In this document: piece after piece, positions 1 to 5,873 of the stretch
Numbering within the stretch: the stretch's first letter is position 1
How the letters are laid out: each line of letters starts with the position of its first letter
Origin: a virus
IMG/VR virus record: IMGVR_UViG_3300027728_000067
Span: 1 to 27,985 of that record
DNA: 27,985 nucleotides
Direction: 5' to 3' (one strand)
The notes under the pieces: model-generated
What the model saw: only the letters and a program-made list of their open reading frames with translations
Told to the model about the DNA's origin: nothing
Database searches by the model: none
Made by a program: the position numbers and the translations under genes

Positions 1-4
1 TCAC

Positions 5-12
5 TATCTTTG
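5..12 (+). promoter_or_regulatory. -7 promoter element TATCTTTG
   Basis: TATCTTTG matches the Bacteroidota -7 consensus TAnnTTTG and ends 5 nt before the ATG at 18, so transcription would begin at or next to the start codon (leaderless mRNA). The -33 element would lie outside the window. The same geometry recurs at 26001, 27445 and 27502. Confidence 0.5.
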
Positions 13-17
13 TTGGT

Positions 18-80
18 ATGACACAAGAACAACGAGACCTACTACACAGAGAACTATCCGACCTAAAAAATCGGAAAGCA
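18..80 (+). repeat. Direct repeat copy 1 (5' end of paralogous genes) with hairpin
   Basis: The first 60 coding nucleotides match 1344-1403 with only four differences, including at synonymous positions, and similarity stops soon after. It contains CTATCCGA (54-61) and TCGGAAAG (71-78), which can form a stem with one mismatch around a CCTAAAAAA loop. Copy 2 has the perfect stem. Confidence 0.85.
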
Positions 81-452
81 TTCAACTATACTAGTGACGC
101 ACAGTTATTAAATGGTGAATTAAGTTGTGTTCCTTACGAACAGGTTAAAGAAATGTATGAGACCTGTAAATTGATAGGTTTGAAAAAAACCGGTGAAAAA
201 TACAACAAATCCAACAAAAATATTATCATACACTTCCAAAAATACAATTTTCCACGTGTAGGTAGAACGTATAGTCTTTACGAGAAAGAAGCAATACTTA
301 AAAAACAAACAAAATCACTGACTGAAAAATATCAAGACAGTTTAACTTTAGGATACACTGAATGGAATCTTAAGTATAATACTAAGTCAAAATCAATTTA
401 CTACAAACATAAAAAAGTTGCAAAAACATTTTTAAGTAATGAAACTTTGTAG
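18..452 (+). CDS. Putative HTH-like DNA-binding protein, paralogue 1
   Basis: A 144-aa, lysine-rich protein that I do not recognise as a named family. Residues about 40-80 (QVKEMYETCKL...KKTGEKYN) have the spacing of a helix-turn-helix. The C-terminal part has a second possible helical unit (EWNLKYNTKSKSIYYKHKKV). The first 20 codons are almost identical to those of the gene at 1344-1868, and both share QVKEM and a C-terminal pattern of W, YY and KK, so the two are paralogues. They flank the ATPase gene. The ATG at 18 is chosen because homology with the second copy starts exactly there and a TAnnTTTG box precedes it. It could be a homing-type or regulatory DNA-binding protein; no nuclease motif is visible. 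Confidence 0.7.
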   Translation: MTQEQRDLLHRELSDLKNRKAFNYTSDAQLLNGELSCVPYEQVKEMYETCKLIGLKKTGEKYNKSNKNIIIHFQKYNFPRVGRTYSLYEKEAILKKQTKSLTEKYQDSLTLGYTEWNLKYNTKSKSIYYKHKKVAKTFLSNETL

Positions 453-460
453 TATCTTTA
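453..460 (+). promoter_or_regulatory. Possible weak -7 element TATCTTTA
   Basis: TATCTTTA differs from TAnnTTTG only in the last base and lies 21 nt before the ATG at 482. I see no TTG at the expected distance upstream, so this is a weak candidate. Confidence 0.25.
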
Positions 461-481
461 CACCCTAATAAAATAACACAC

Positions 482-1339
482 ATGAAATACAACCTCAACC
501 AAGACCAACTCAACGCACTTACAGAGGGCGCTAACATCCGTAAACATATTGAGAACATCGTTACTCGTGGTATCAAAACCCCACTTGATTCCAAGTTCCC
601 ACACACCTACCTGTTTTCACTACCAGGATTCGGTAAGACCTTTACCGTGGAGAAACTTTTGAAGGAGTCAGGAAACGAACACCTGTCCATCAACGGTTCA
701 ACGTCTATGTTTGCGTTTGGTGTTCAACTTGCGGTCATCAACCATTTGGTTCCCAAGGGACAGAACATCATCATCTCTGTGGATGACTGTGATGGTATCC
801 TCAAGAACGAGGAGAACTGTAACATCATGAAGAATGTATTGACAGGATTCAAACAGTTCGCATACGAGAAGAACCTCACATCACAAATCGCAACCCTCAG
901 TGAAATCCAACAACAAGCAATCGAAGCACACACAGACCCTCAACGTATGGGATTTGTGGTTCCGACTAATAGGTTCAAGTTCATCTTCACAAGTAACTTC
1001 CCACTCCCGAGTGCGGATGACGTAAAGGACATGAGAGAGAAGGGTGGTAGTAGGAACATGTTACAGGTCCATAGGAACGCTATCCGTGACCGTGTGAAGT
1101 ATGCTGACATCCACTTGTCTTGGAGTGAACAGTGGGGACTGGTTTCAGATGTATTGATTAACAACATCAACCTTGACCACGCAACCGATGAGGTCAAAGA
1201 AAACATCCTCCATTGGACATATCAGAATTGGAACAAGATGACCGAACGTTCAATCCGAACCATAGAAAAAATGTTGGACACCGTATTGGAATCACCGTTT
1301 GATTACGTAGATTCGTGGGAGATTGATTACCTTCGTTAA
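482..1339 (+). CDS. AAA+ ATPase
   Basis: 285 aa. Walker A is SLPGFGKT at residues 46-53. A Walker B-like stretch, IIISVDDCDG, lies at 96-105. Sensor 1 is FIFTSN at 167-172. An arginine-finger region RNAIRDRV lies at about 198-205, and RSIRTIEKML near residue 256 could be sensor 2. These together identify a P-loop AAA+ ATPase of the size of phage and plasmid single-domain remodelers. The substrate cannot be told from the sequence; remodelling of DNA-bound complexes during replication is plausible. It lies between two paralogous HTH-like genes, with only 4 nt to the downstream start, suggesting the three act together. GC content and codon use look richer in C-ending codons than in the flanking genes. 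Start: ATG after an A-rich stretch, no Shine-Dalgarno. Confidence 0.9.
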   Translation: MKYNLNQDQLNALTEGANIRKHIENIVTRGIKTPLDSKFPHTYLFSLPGFGKTFTVEKLLKESGNEHLSINGSTSMFAFGVQLAVINHLVPKGQNIIISVDDCDGILKNEENCNIMKNVLTGFKQFAYEKNLTSQIATLSEIQQQAIEAHTDPQRMGFVVPTNRFKFIFTSNFPLPSADDVKDMREKGGSRNMLQVHRNAIRDRVKYADIHLSWSEQWGLVSDVLINNINLDHATDEVKENILHWTYQNWNKMTERSIRTIEKMLDTVLESPFDYVDSWEIDYLR

Positions 1340-1343
1340 GACC

Positions 1344-1406
1344 ATGACACCTGAACTACGAGACCTACTACACAGAGAACTTTCCGACCTAAAAAATCGG
1401 AAAGTT
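1344..1406 (+). repeat. Direct repeat copy 2 with perfect 8-bp hairpin
   Basis: Second copy of the repeat at 18-80. It contains the perfect inverted repeat CTTTCCGA (1380-1387) and TCGGAAAG (1397-1404) with a 9-nt A-rich loop inside the coding region. Identity falls off just after the hairpin. Confidence 0.85.
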
Positions 1407-1868
1407 ATTTCTAAAAACAGTGACAAACGACTTGAAAATTATGAGAAACTGAATATTTGGACAAACTCCGAGGAACACAAAACCAAGAGCAGGGAGACCG
1501 CTATGAAATTACGCGCACGGTTTACGATGGACCAAGTGAAAGAGATGAGAGATACATATTATTATGGTGAACCCATCACAATGGAAACACTCAATGAGAT
1601 ATTTGGAAATAAAGTCTCTATACAGAATATTAAACAGATATTAAAAAACGTGTCTTACAAGATTGATGATTGGAATTACTCTGACTATGAAGAACGTAAA
1701 AAACAATTTAAAATTTTTAGAGATAAAAAGTATGGTGAAGATGTCTTGAGTGGTATCAGTGTTATAGACTTTGAAAAGAAATGGGGAACCTCAAGATTTG
1801 TCTATTATAGAATCTGTAAAAAGATTGGATACAAATTAAGATATGGTTGTAAGAGACCACCTATGTAA
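1344..1868 (+). CDS. Putative HTH-like DNA-binding protein, paralogue 2
   Basis: 174 aa from the ATG at 1344. A longer frame using a TTG at 1323 would overlap the ATPase gene, and homology with paralogue 1 begins at this ATG. The N-terminal MTPELRDLLHRELSDLKNRK matches paralogue 1 nearly residue for residue, then the two diverge. Residues about 60-95 (TMDQVKEMRDTYYYGEPITMETLNEIFG) have a helix-turn-helix rhythm, and a second HTH-like unit (IDFEKKWGTSRFVYYRICKKIGY) lies near the C-terminus. Two successive HTH units would fit the specificity half of a homing-like protein or a regulator, but no catalytic motif is seen. It is the last gene before a strong terminator, so it forms one unit with the ATPase. 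Confidence 0.7.
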   Translation: MTPELRDLLHRELSDLKNRKVISKNSDKRLENYEKLNIWTNSEEHKTKSRETAMKLRARFTMDQVKEMRDTYYYGEPITMETLNEIFGNKVSIQNIKQILKNVSYKIDDWNYSDYEERKKQFKIFRDKKYGEDVLSGISVIDFEKKWGTSRFVYYRICKKIGYKLRYGCKRPPM

Positions 1869-1890
1869 AACATTGTCTGTGTTTGTCGGG

Positions 1891-1920
1891 AACCCTCATC
1901 AGAAATGGTGGGGTTTTTTT
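1891..1920 (+). terminator. Intrinsic terminator
   Basis: AACCC-(T)-CATCA, a GAAA tetraloop, then TGGTG-GGGTT followed by a run of T. A 10-bp stem with one bulged T and a GAAA loop plus U-tract is a canonical Rho-independent terminator. It separates the ATPase block from the packaging operon. Confidence 0.9.
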
Positions 1921-1951
1921 GTTTCTTTCTGAACCATTTTTGATATATTTA
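1918..1951 (+). promoter_or_regulatory. Candidate promoter of packaging/tail operon
   Basis: TTTG at 1918-1921, a 22-nt spacer and TATATTTA at 1944-1951 resemble the Bacteroidota promoter (TTTG, TAnnTTTG), with A instead of G in the last position. It lies directly after the terminator and 20 nt before the ATG at 1972. The same TGATATATTTATTG string occurs at the leftward promoter near 27452-27459. Confidence 0.5.
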
Positions 1952-1971
1952 TTGGATATAAAACAATATTT

Positions 1972-2229
1972 ATGGGATGTAATTGCAAAGGAAGAAAACC
2001 ACAAGTCCTCAACAATCTTGAATCAAAAGACCACCTTAACCTCGCACACGACATTTATCGTGATGTGATTAAAAAGAAGACCATCGAAGAGATGGATGAC
2101 CTTGACCACAAACAAATTATGTTTGGGTTCTATTCTATCTACCCAAACGCAAAGGGTGAGGTGACGATTGAACATGCAATCAACACCATAAAATCATCAA
2201 TCAAACCACACTACAATGGAATCGAATAA
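1972..2229 (+). CDS. Small MGCNC-motif protein upstream of terminase
   Basis: 85 aa, function unknown. It begins MGCNCKGRK, giving a CxC pair at the extreme N-terminus, then a region predicted helical from the residue pattern (DHLNLAHDIYRDVIKKKTIEEMDDLDHKQIMFGFYSIYPNA). I associate proteins starting MGCNC and lying just before the small terminase with Bacteroidota phages, but know of no assigned function. The CxC pair could bind metal or form a disulfide; this is inference. It is the first gene of the operon and its 3' end overlaps the next gene by 14 nt. Confidence 0.75.
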   Translation: MGCNCKGRKPQVLNNLESKDHLNLAHDIYRDVIKKKTIEEMDDLDHKQIMFGFYSIYPNAKGEVTIEHAINTIKSSIKPHYNGIE

Positions 2230-2638
2230 AAAACCAATAGGTAGACCAAGAACGGAAACCTACATTAATCCTATGTGGAAGGAGATAATCCTTGACCACG
2301 GAAGGAGAGGTTCACACGTGACTGCGTTCCTACAAGAACTCGGTTTATCATGGGACCAACACTATGCGATGTTGAAAAGAAACAAAGATTACAACCATGT
2401 ATTCCAAACCTATCAAAGGGATTGTGAGCAATGGTGGTATCAACAAGCACATAAAGCAATCGAATCAGGAGAGTCCAACAAGTTCAATCAAAGACTGTGG
2501 ACCATCATCATGAAGAACAAATTCCGTGAGAACTGGTCCGATGAAAAACAAATTGACATCACAACTCAAGGTGATAAAATCAACCCAACGGATAACAAAA
2601 TTCAAGTGGAAATTATTAGGAAGAATATTGATGAATGA
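2216..2638 (+). CDS. terS: Terminase small subunit (putative)
   Basis: 140 aa. Small terminase subunits bind the packaging site on phage DNA and hand it to the large subunit. Support: position just upstream of the large subunit; length typical of the family; an N-terminal HTH-like part (about residues 22-60, WKEIILDHGRRGSHVTAFLQELGLSWDQHYAML described by its pattern of alternating helix positions); and a C-terminal segment with the WTIIMKNKFRENWSDEKQ pattern seen in many small terminases (helix, N-K-F, W, then acidic residues). The tail IDITTQGDKI resembles the region that contacts TerL. Overlaps the preceding gene by 14 nt. The functional call is by pattern and context, not by a catalytic motif. 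Confidence 0.75.
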   Translation: MESNKKPIGRPRTETYINPMWKEIILDHGRRGSHVTAFLQELGLSWDQHYAMLKRNKDYNHVFQTYQRDCEQWWYQQAHKAIESGESNKFNQRLWTIIMKNKFRENWSDEKQIDITTQGDKINPTDNKIQVEIIRKNIDE

Positions 2639-2772
2639 AAAAATCACAGTCAACCACAACCAAAATTGTAAAACCTAAAATCTCAAGACCCGGTGTTCAT
2701 TCTAAAACCCGAACATCCAACAATAAGTTATCAAGGAATTACAAGAAGAAATACCACGGACAGGGAAGGTAA
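2635..2772 (+). CDS. Small basic 45-aa protein between terminase subunits
   Basis: A 45-aa protein beginning MKKSQSTTTKIVKPK and ending NYKKKYHGQGR. It starts on an ATGA overlap with the small terminase stop and ends 11 nt before terL. It has about 15 Lys/Arg and no Asp or Glu. The ending (SKTRTSNNKLSRNYKKKYHGQGR in pattern) matches a kind of tiny protein I recall beside terminases in Bacteroidota phages, of unknown role. The high charge suggests nucleic-acid binding, possibly an aid to packaging. Conserved spacing and overlap support that it is real despite its size. Confidence 0.7.
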   Translation: MKKSQSTTTKIVKPKISRPGVHSKTRTSNNKLSRNYKKKYHGQGR

Positions 2773-2783
2773 CAATACAAGAT

Positions 2784-3950
2784 ATGAAACTCCAAGCAAA
2801 TGAACTGTTCGCTCAAATACAACTTAAGATTCAGGAAGGTCTCAGATATATCTTCCTGAGGGGTTCATCTCGTTCAGGGAAAACCATAGCAGCAATACAA
2901 ACTCTTGTGGTGGAATGTCTATCCAATCCAAAGACCACCGTAACCATAGCACGTGAGACCCAAGTATCCATCAAGAACACCATTCTAATCGATTTTAAGG
3001 AGGTTATGGAACAGTTGGATATGTGGGTGGACGGAAGGTATAATAAAGTCGATATGGTGTATCGTTTTGATAATGGTTCATTAGTAAGATTTGTGGGGTT
3101 AGATGACACCACCGGTAAACTCCGAGGTATGAGAAGTGACATCGTTCTAATCGATGAGGTCAATACGGTATCAATTAGTTCATTTGTTCAGTTGGACATC
3201 AGAACAACCAAGTATGTGATGGGTGCATACAACCCTGAAATCCCAACAGATTGGTGGGGATTGGACTATGAGAAAAGAGACAACGGTTGTGTGTTGATAT
3301 CGACATGGAGGGACAATGCGTTCCTTGACCAACGAATAATTGATTCAATCAATTCTCTGAAGGAAACGGACCACGACTTATGGTTGATATACTCAGAGTC
3401 ACAAATCGTTCCTCCAAGAGAAATTGTATACCAAAAACCAAACACCTACGAGACCTTACCACAGGGAATCAAATACACCTACTACGGAATTGACTTTGGA
3501 TTCTCACAAGACCCGTGTGCGGTGGTGGAGGTCTTTGTAAAAGACAAAGAGGTCTACGTTAAGGAACTGGTATATGAACGAGGTCTCACCAATGAGGACC
3601 TAATCTACTTATTAAAAGATAGGGGTATTAACAGAAACAATGACATCGTTTGTGATAGTGCGGAACCTAAATCAATAGAAGAACTAAAACGAGGAGGACT
3701 AAATGTCAGAGGAGTCAGGAAAGGAGCGAACTCTGTTTTGTTCGGAATACAAAAATTACGTCAACACAAAGTCTTTGTTCACAAGGACTCAACCAATCTT
3801 ATCAACGAGTTTGATAACTACCGATATAGAAAAGACCGTTCAGGACGGATAACAAATTCAACTGATGGACCGGACCACGGATTAGACGCACTACGTTATG
3901 TCATGTCTGAGTTCATAGATAACAAACCAAGAAAATTTACAGTAATATGA
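2784..3950 (+). CDS. terL: Terminase large subunit
   Basis: 388 aa packaging motor and nuclease. ATPase domain: Walker A GSSRSGKT at 27-34; Walker B IVLIDEVN at 120-127 with D124 and catalytic E125; coupling motif around MGAYNP at 146-151. Nuclease domain with RNase H fold: first acidic residue D237 in YYGIDFGFS, second D291 in IVCDSAEPKS, and third cluster D364/H365/D368 in GPDHGLDALRY. All motifs are present and the length is normal, so the enzyme should be active. It cuts concatemeric DNA and drives it through the portal. The stop overlaps the next start by four bases (ATGA). Confidence 0.97.
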   Translation: MKLQANELFAQIQLKIQEGLRYIFLRGSSRSGKTIAAIQTLVVECLSNPKTTVTIARETQVSIKNTILIDFKEVMEQLDMWVDGRYNKVDMVYRFDNGSLVRFVGLDDTTGKLRGMRSDIVLIDEVNTVSISSFVQLDIRTTKYVMGAYNPEIPTDWWGLDYEKRDNGCVLISTWRDNAFLDQRIIDSINSLKETDHDLWLIYSESQIVPPREIVYQKPNTYETLPQGIKYTYYGIDFGFSQDPCAVVEVFVKDKEVYVKELVYERGLTNEDLIYLLKDRGINRNNDIVCDSAEPKSIEELKRGGLNVRGVRKGANSVLFGIQKLRQHKVFVHKDSTNLINEFDNYRYRKDRSGRITNSTDGPDHGLDALRYVMSEFIDNKPRKFTVI

Positions 3951-4624
3951 TAGAAGTTTTAATAGACGATAAAGTGGTAAAAATCAATCCTCATTTGACG
4001 GTTGAGAAATACCAAAAAATAATGAAGAACCCAATCAAGTATAACAGTCAAACTGAGTTGTTAGCATTGTATTTGGATTTGACCGCACATGAACTCAGGG
4101 AACTCCCTGTTGAACAGATTAGGTTCGTTGAGTCCGCACTATCACAACACCTGTTAAAACCTCCCACAAACGATATTATCTTTACCTTCAGTTACAAGGG
4201 TGTAACCTACGGATTGGAGAACGACTGGTCCAATATGAAATGGGGACAGTGGATTGACTTGGAGGTCTATTCTCAACAGGATAAAATGTATGAGAACTTA
4301 CATAAGGTTCTTGCTTTATTATACCGTCCAATAGAAATTGAGAACGGAACAAAATACAAACTCACGGAGTTTAAATCCTCAGAAGTTGACTCTCGTTCAG
4401 AGGTCATGAAAGAGGTTGATGTTATAATTTGGTATTCAGTGTCCGCTTTTTTTTTGCACATATTAAAAGAATTCACCACACGTATAAACACTTCTTTGAA
4501 AGTGAAGATGAAGATAGAGAAGTATCTGAAACCACTGAGGAAGATACTCCCGTCATTTGTGCTTCCGAGTCCACTACCCGATTTTACTTTGAACTCACGT
4601 ATCAACTCTGTAAAGAAGACCTGA
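3947..4624 (+). CDS. Tail assembly chaperone candidate, zero-frame product
   Basis: 225 aa read without frameshift. Residues 1-167 form the likely conserved part: an N-terminal region (MIEVLIDDKVVKINPHLTVEKY), then YKGVTYGLENDW...WGQWIDLEVY and LHKVLALLYRPIE, a pattern I associate with Bacteroidota phage proteins near the tail genes. A run of nine T at 4447-4455 follows. The zero-frame continuation (residues 168-225) is basic and low in recognisable structure and ends 127 nt before the next gene. By analogy with lambda G/GT, this would be the abundant short form and 3947-4752 the rarer fusion. Chaperones usually sit directly before the tape measure gene; here the distance is 6 kb, which weakens the assignment. 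Confidence 0.6.
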   Translation: MIEVLIDDKVVKINPHLTVEKYQKIMKNPIKYNSQTELLALYLDLTAHELRELPVEQIRFVESALSQHLLKPPTNDIIFTFSYKGVTYGLENDWSNMKWGQWIDLEVYSQQDKMYENLHKVLALLYRPIEIENGTKYKLTEFKSSEVDSRSEVMKEVDVIIWYSVSAFFLHILKEFTTRINTSLKVKMKIEKYLKPLRKILPSFVLPSPLPDFTLNSRINSVKKT

Positions 4625-4752
4625 CAAAGTGGGACCGATTACTTGAAACGAATATGTATTTATGTCTAAGCACTGCGTCTCTAATAAAAGATAGAATAAT
4701 TAAACAACAGAACGAGATAAAGAAACTTGAATCAAAAATGAAGAAAAACTAA
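3947..4752 (+). CDS. Chaperone fusion product by -1 frameshift (GT-like)
   Basis: Reading -1 at the T9 run gives a 268-aa product: 167 shared residues, then FFFAHIKRIHHTYKHFFES, an acidic stretch EDEDREVSETTEEDT, and a helical end (FYFELTYQLCKEDLTKWDRLL...KRIIKQQNEIKKLESKMKKN by pattern). The -1 frame is open from before the run to a TAA at 4750-4752 whose last A is the first base of the next ATG (TAATG), exactly the coupling used elsewhere in this operon. This supports that the -1 frame is coding. Alternative: a lost T in a T10 run (sequencing error or mutation), in which case only the fused protein would exist. Confidence 0.65.
4447..4456 (+). other. Slippery T-run, programmed -1 frameshift site
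   Basis: Nine T followed by G. In the zero frame it reads GCT TTT TTT TTG, offering the heptamers T TTT TTT (4447-4453) and T TTT TTG (4450-4456), both good -1 slippery sites of X XXY YYZ form. Confidence 0.65.
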
Positions 4753-5294
4753 TGAACCAATATACAACATTCCATAAGGTCTTGGATTACCTTCAAGACT
4801 TCCAAGTCGACTCACCAATTATGAATACGTTTTCGTATGGTAACTTGGTAGATTTTGGACAGATTCATATATCAGGGGGAACTGTAGAATATCCGTTTAT
4901 GTTTGCGGTCCCACAATCGATTCAATACGATGACAACATAACGACATATAACATGACGTTGATTTTTGCTGACATCTTGAATTGGGATTTAAGTAATGAA
5001 AGGGATTGTGTTTCAGATATGAGTCTTCAAGCACGTAGATTCCTATCCTATGTTAAAAGAGGTATCCATACCTTCCCTGAATTGTATAACAATTTTGACA
5101 TCAATCTACCGGTTCAAGCAATACCGTTCTTTGAGAGATTCGGTGACCACGTAGCAGGTGTTGCGATGGAGGTTCCAATCATGGTATTCGAAGACCTAAA
5201 CGCATGTGATTACTACGATGAGACTCCAACACCAACGGTGACAAGTAGTCCTACTCCGACACCAACAATCACACCCACGGTAACACCATCTTAA
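4752..5294 (+). CDS. Putative tail terminator/completion protein with Pro/Thr tail
   Basis: 180 aa. Residues 1-157 form a compact domain (FHKVLDYLQDF..., a central SGGTVEYPFMFAVPQ, then QAIPFFERFGDHVAGVAMEVPIMVFEDLNACDYY in outline) of the kind found next to gp10-like proteins in Bacteroidota phages, where tail-terminator genes sit. Residues 158-180 are a short TPTPTVT...TPTITPTVTPS tail, the same linker seen in three other virion proteins here. A bare linker at the C-terminus with nothing attached is odd: it may have lost a terminal module or serve as an exposed tether. Start overlaps the fused chaperone stop by one base; 6 nt separate it from the next gene. Confidence 0.65.
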   Translation: MNQYTTFHKVLDYLQDFQVDSPIMNTFSYGNLVDFGQIHISGGTVEYPFMFAVPQSIQYDDNITTYNMTLIFADILNWDLSNERDCVSDMSLQARRFLSYVKRGIHTFPELYNNFDINLPVQAIPFFERFGDHVAGVAMEVPIMVFEDLNACDYYDETPTPTVTSSPTPTPTITPTVTPS

Positions 5295-5300
5295 TAAGTC

Positions 5301-5873
5301 ATGAGTCAATCAACCAATTACCTTGAACTTATCGCAGACATTCTAAAGGATGACATCCAATCAGAACTTCTAAAAATTAGACCGTCAAGAGGATTTGATG
5401 GACAGAGAAAACCTGTGTCAGGTAAATACCCAACACCATTAAACAACCGTGTTGATACAGGTCGTTTATACAACTCAGTGACAGTAGATTTTGTGAATGA
5501 CCCCCAAGGTCAGACAAGACTAAGATTGTCGTTTCCAAACGCTCCTGAGTGGAGATTCGTTAACGATGGTCGTAGGGGTAAGAAACAAAATCCAGCACTC
5601 AGATACCCACCTTTAAGAGCAATAACAGAATGGACTTACAGAAGAGGACTGTCTCAATTTAGAGATTCCCGTGGTAGGTTCATAACAAATCAATCAAGAG
5701 CATTTATGGTTCAAAGAAGTATCGGTGAATACGGTATTTATCCAACCAAATTTATCGATGAAGGATTTAATAAAGCACGAGAAAGAATTGTTTATTATTT
5801 AGGTCTTTACGGAAGAACAATTCTTGAAGACTTTATACAGAAAAAAATTATCATTCAAACAAACCAAAGATGA
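5301..5873 (+). CDS. HK97 gp10-like tail/neck protein
   Basis: 190 aa. The order 'NRVDTGRLYNSVTVDF ... WRFVNDGRRGKKQNPALRYPPLRAITEWTYRRG' described by its motifs (DTGxLxxS, then W/Y-V-x-xGR, then PP...I..W) is typical of the HK97-gp10 family, which sits at the neck and helps join head and tail. A C-terminal basic amphipathic region (YYLGLYGRTILEDFIQKKI) follows. Position after the putative tail terminator agrees. Its stop overlaps the next ATG by four bases. Confidence 0.75.
   Translation: MSQSTNYLELIADILKDDIQSELLKIRPSRGFDGQRKPVSGKYPTPLNNRVDTGRLYNSVTVDFVNDPQGQTRLRLSFPNAPEWRFVNDGRRGKKQNPALRYPPLRAITEWTYRRGLSQFRDSRGRFITNQSRAFMVQRSIGEYGIYPTKFIDEGFNKARERIVYYLGLYGRTILEDFIQKKIIIQTNQR

Noticed and set aside
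1883-2068. 61-aa plus-strand frame
   Set aside because: It runs through the terminator and overlaps the MGCNC gene in another frame; no protein-like pattern.
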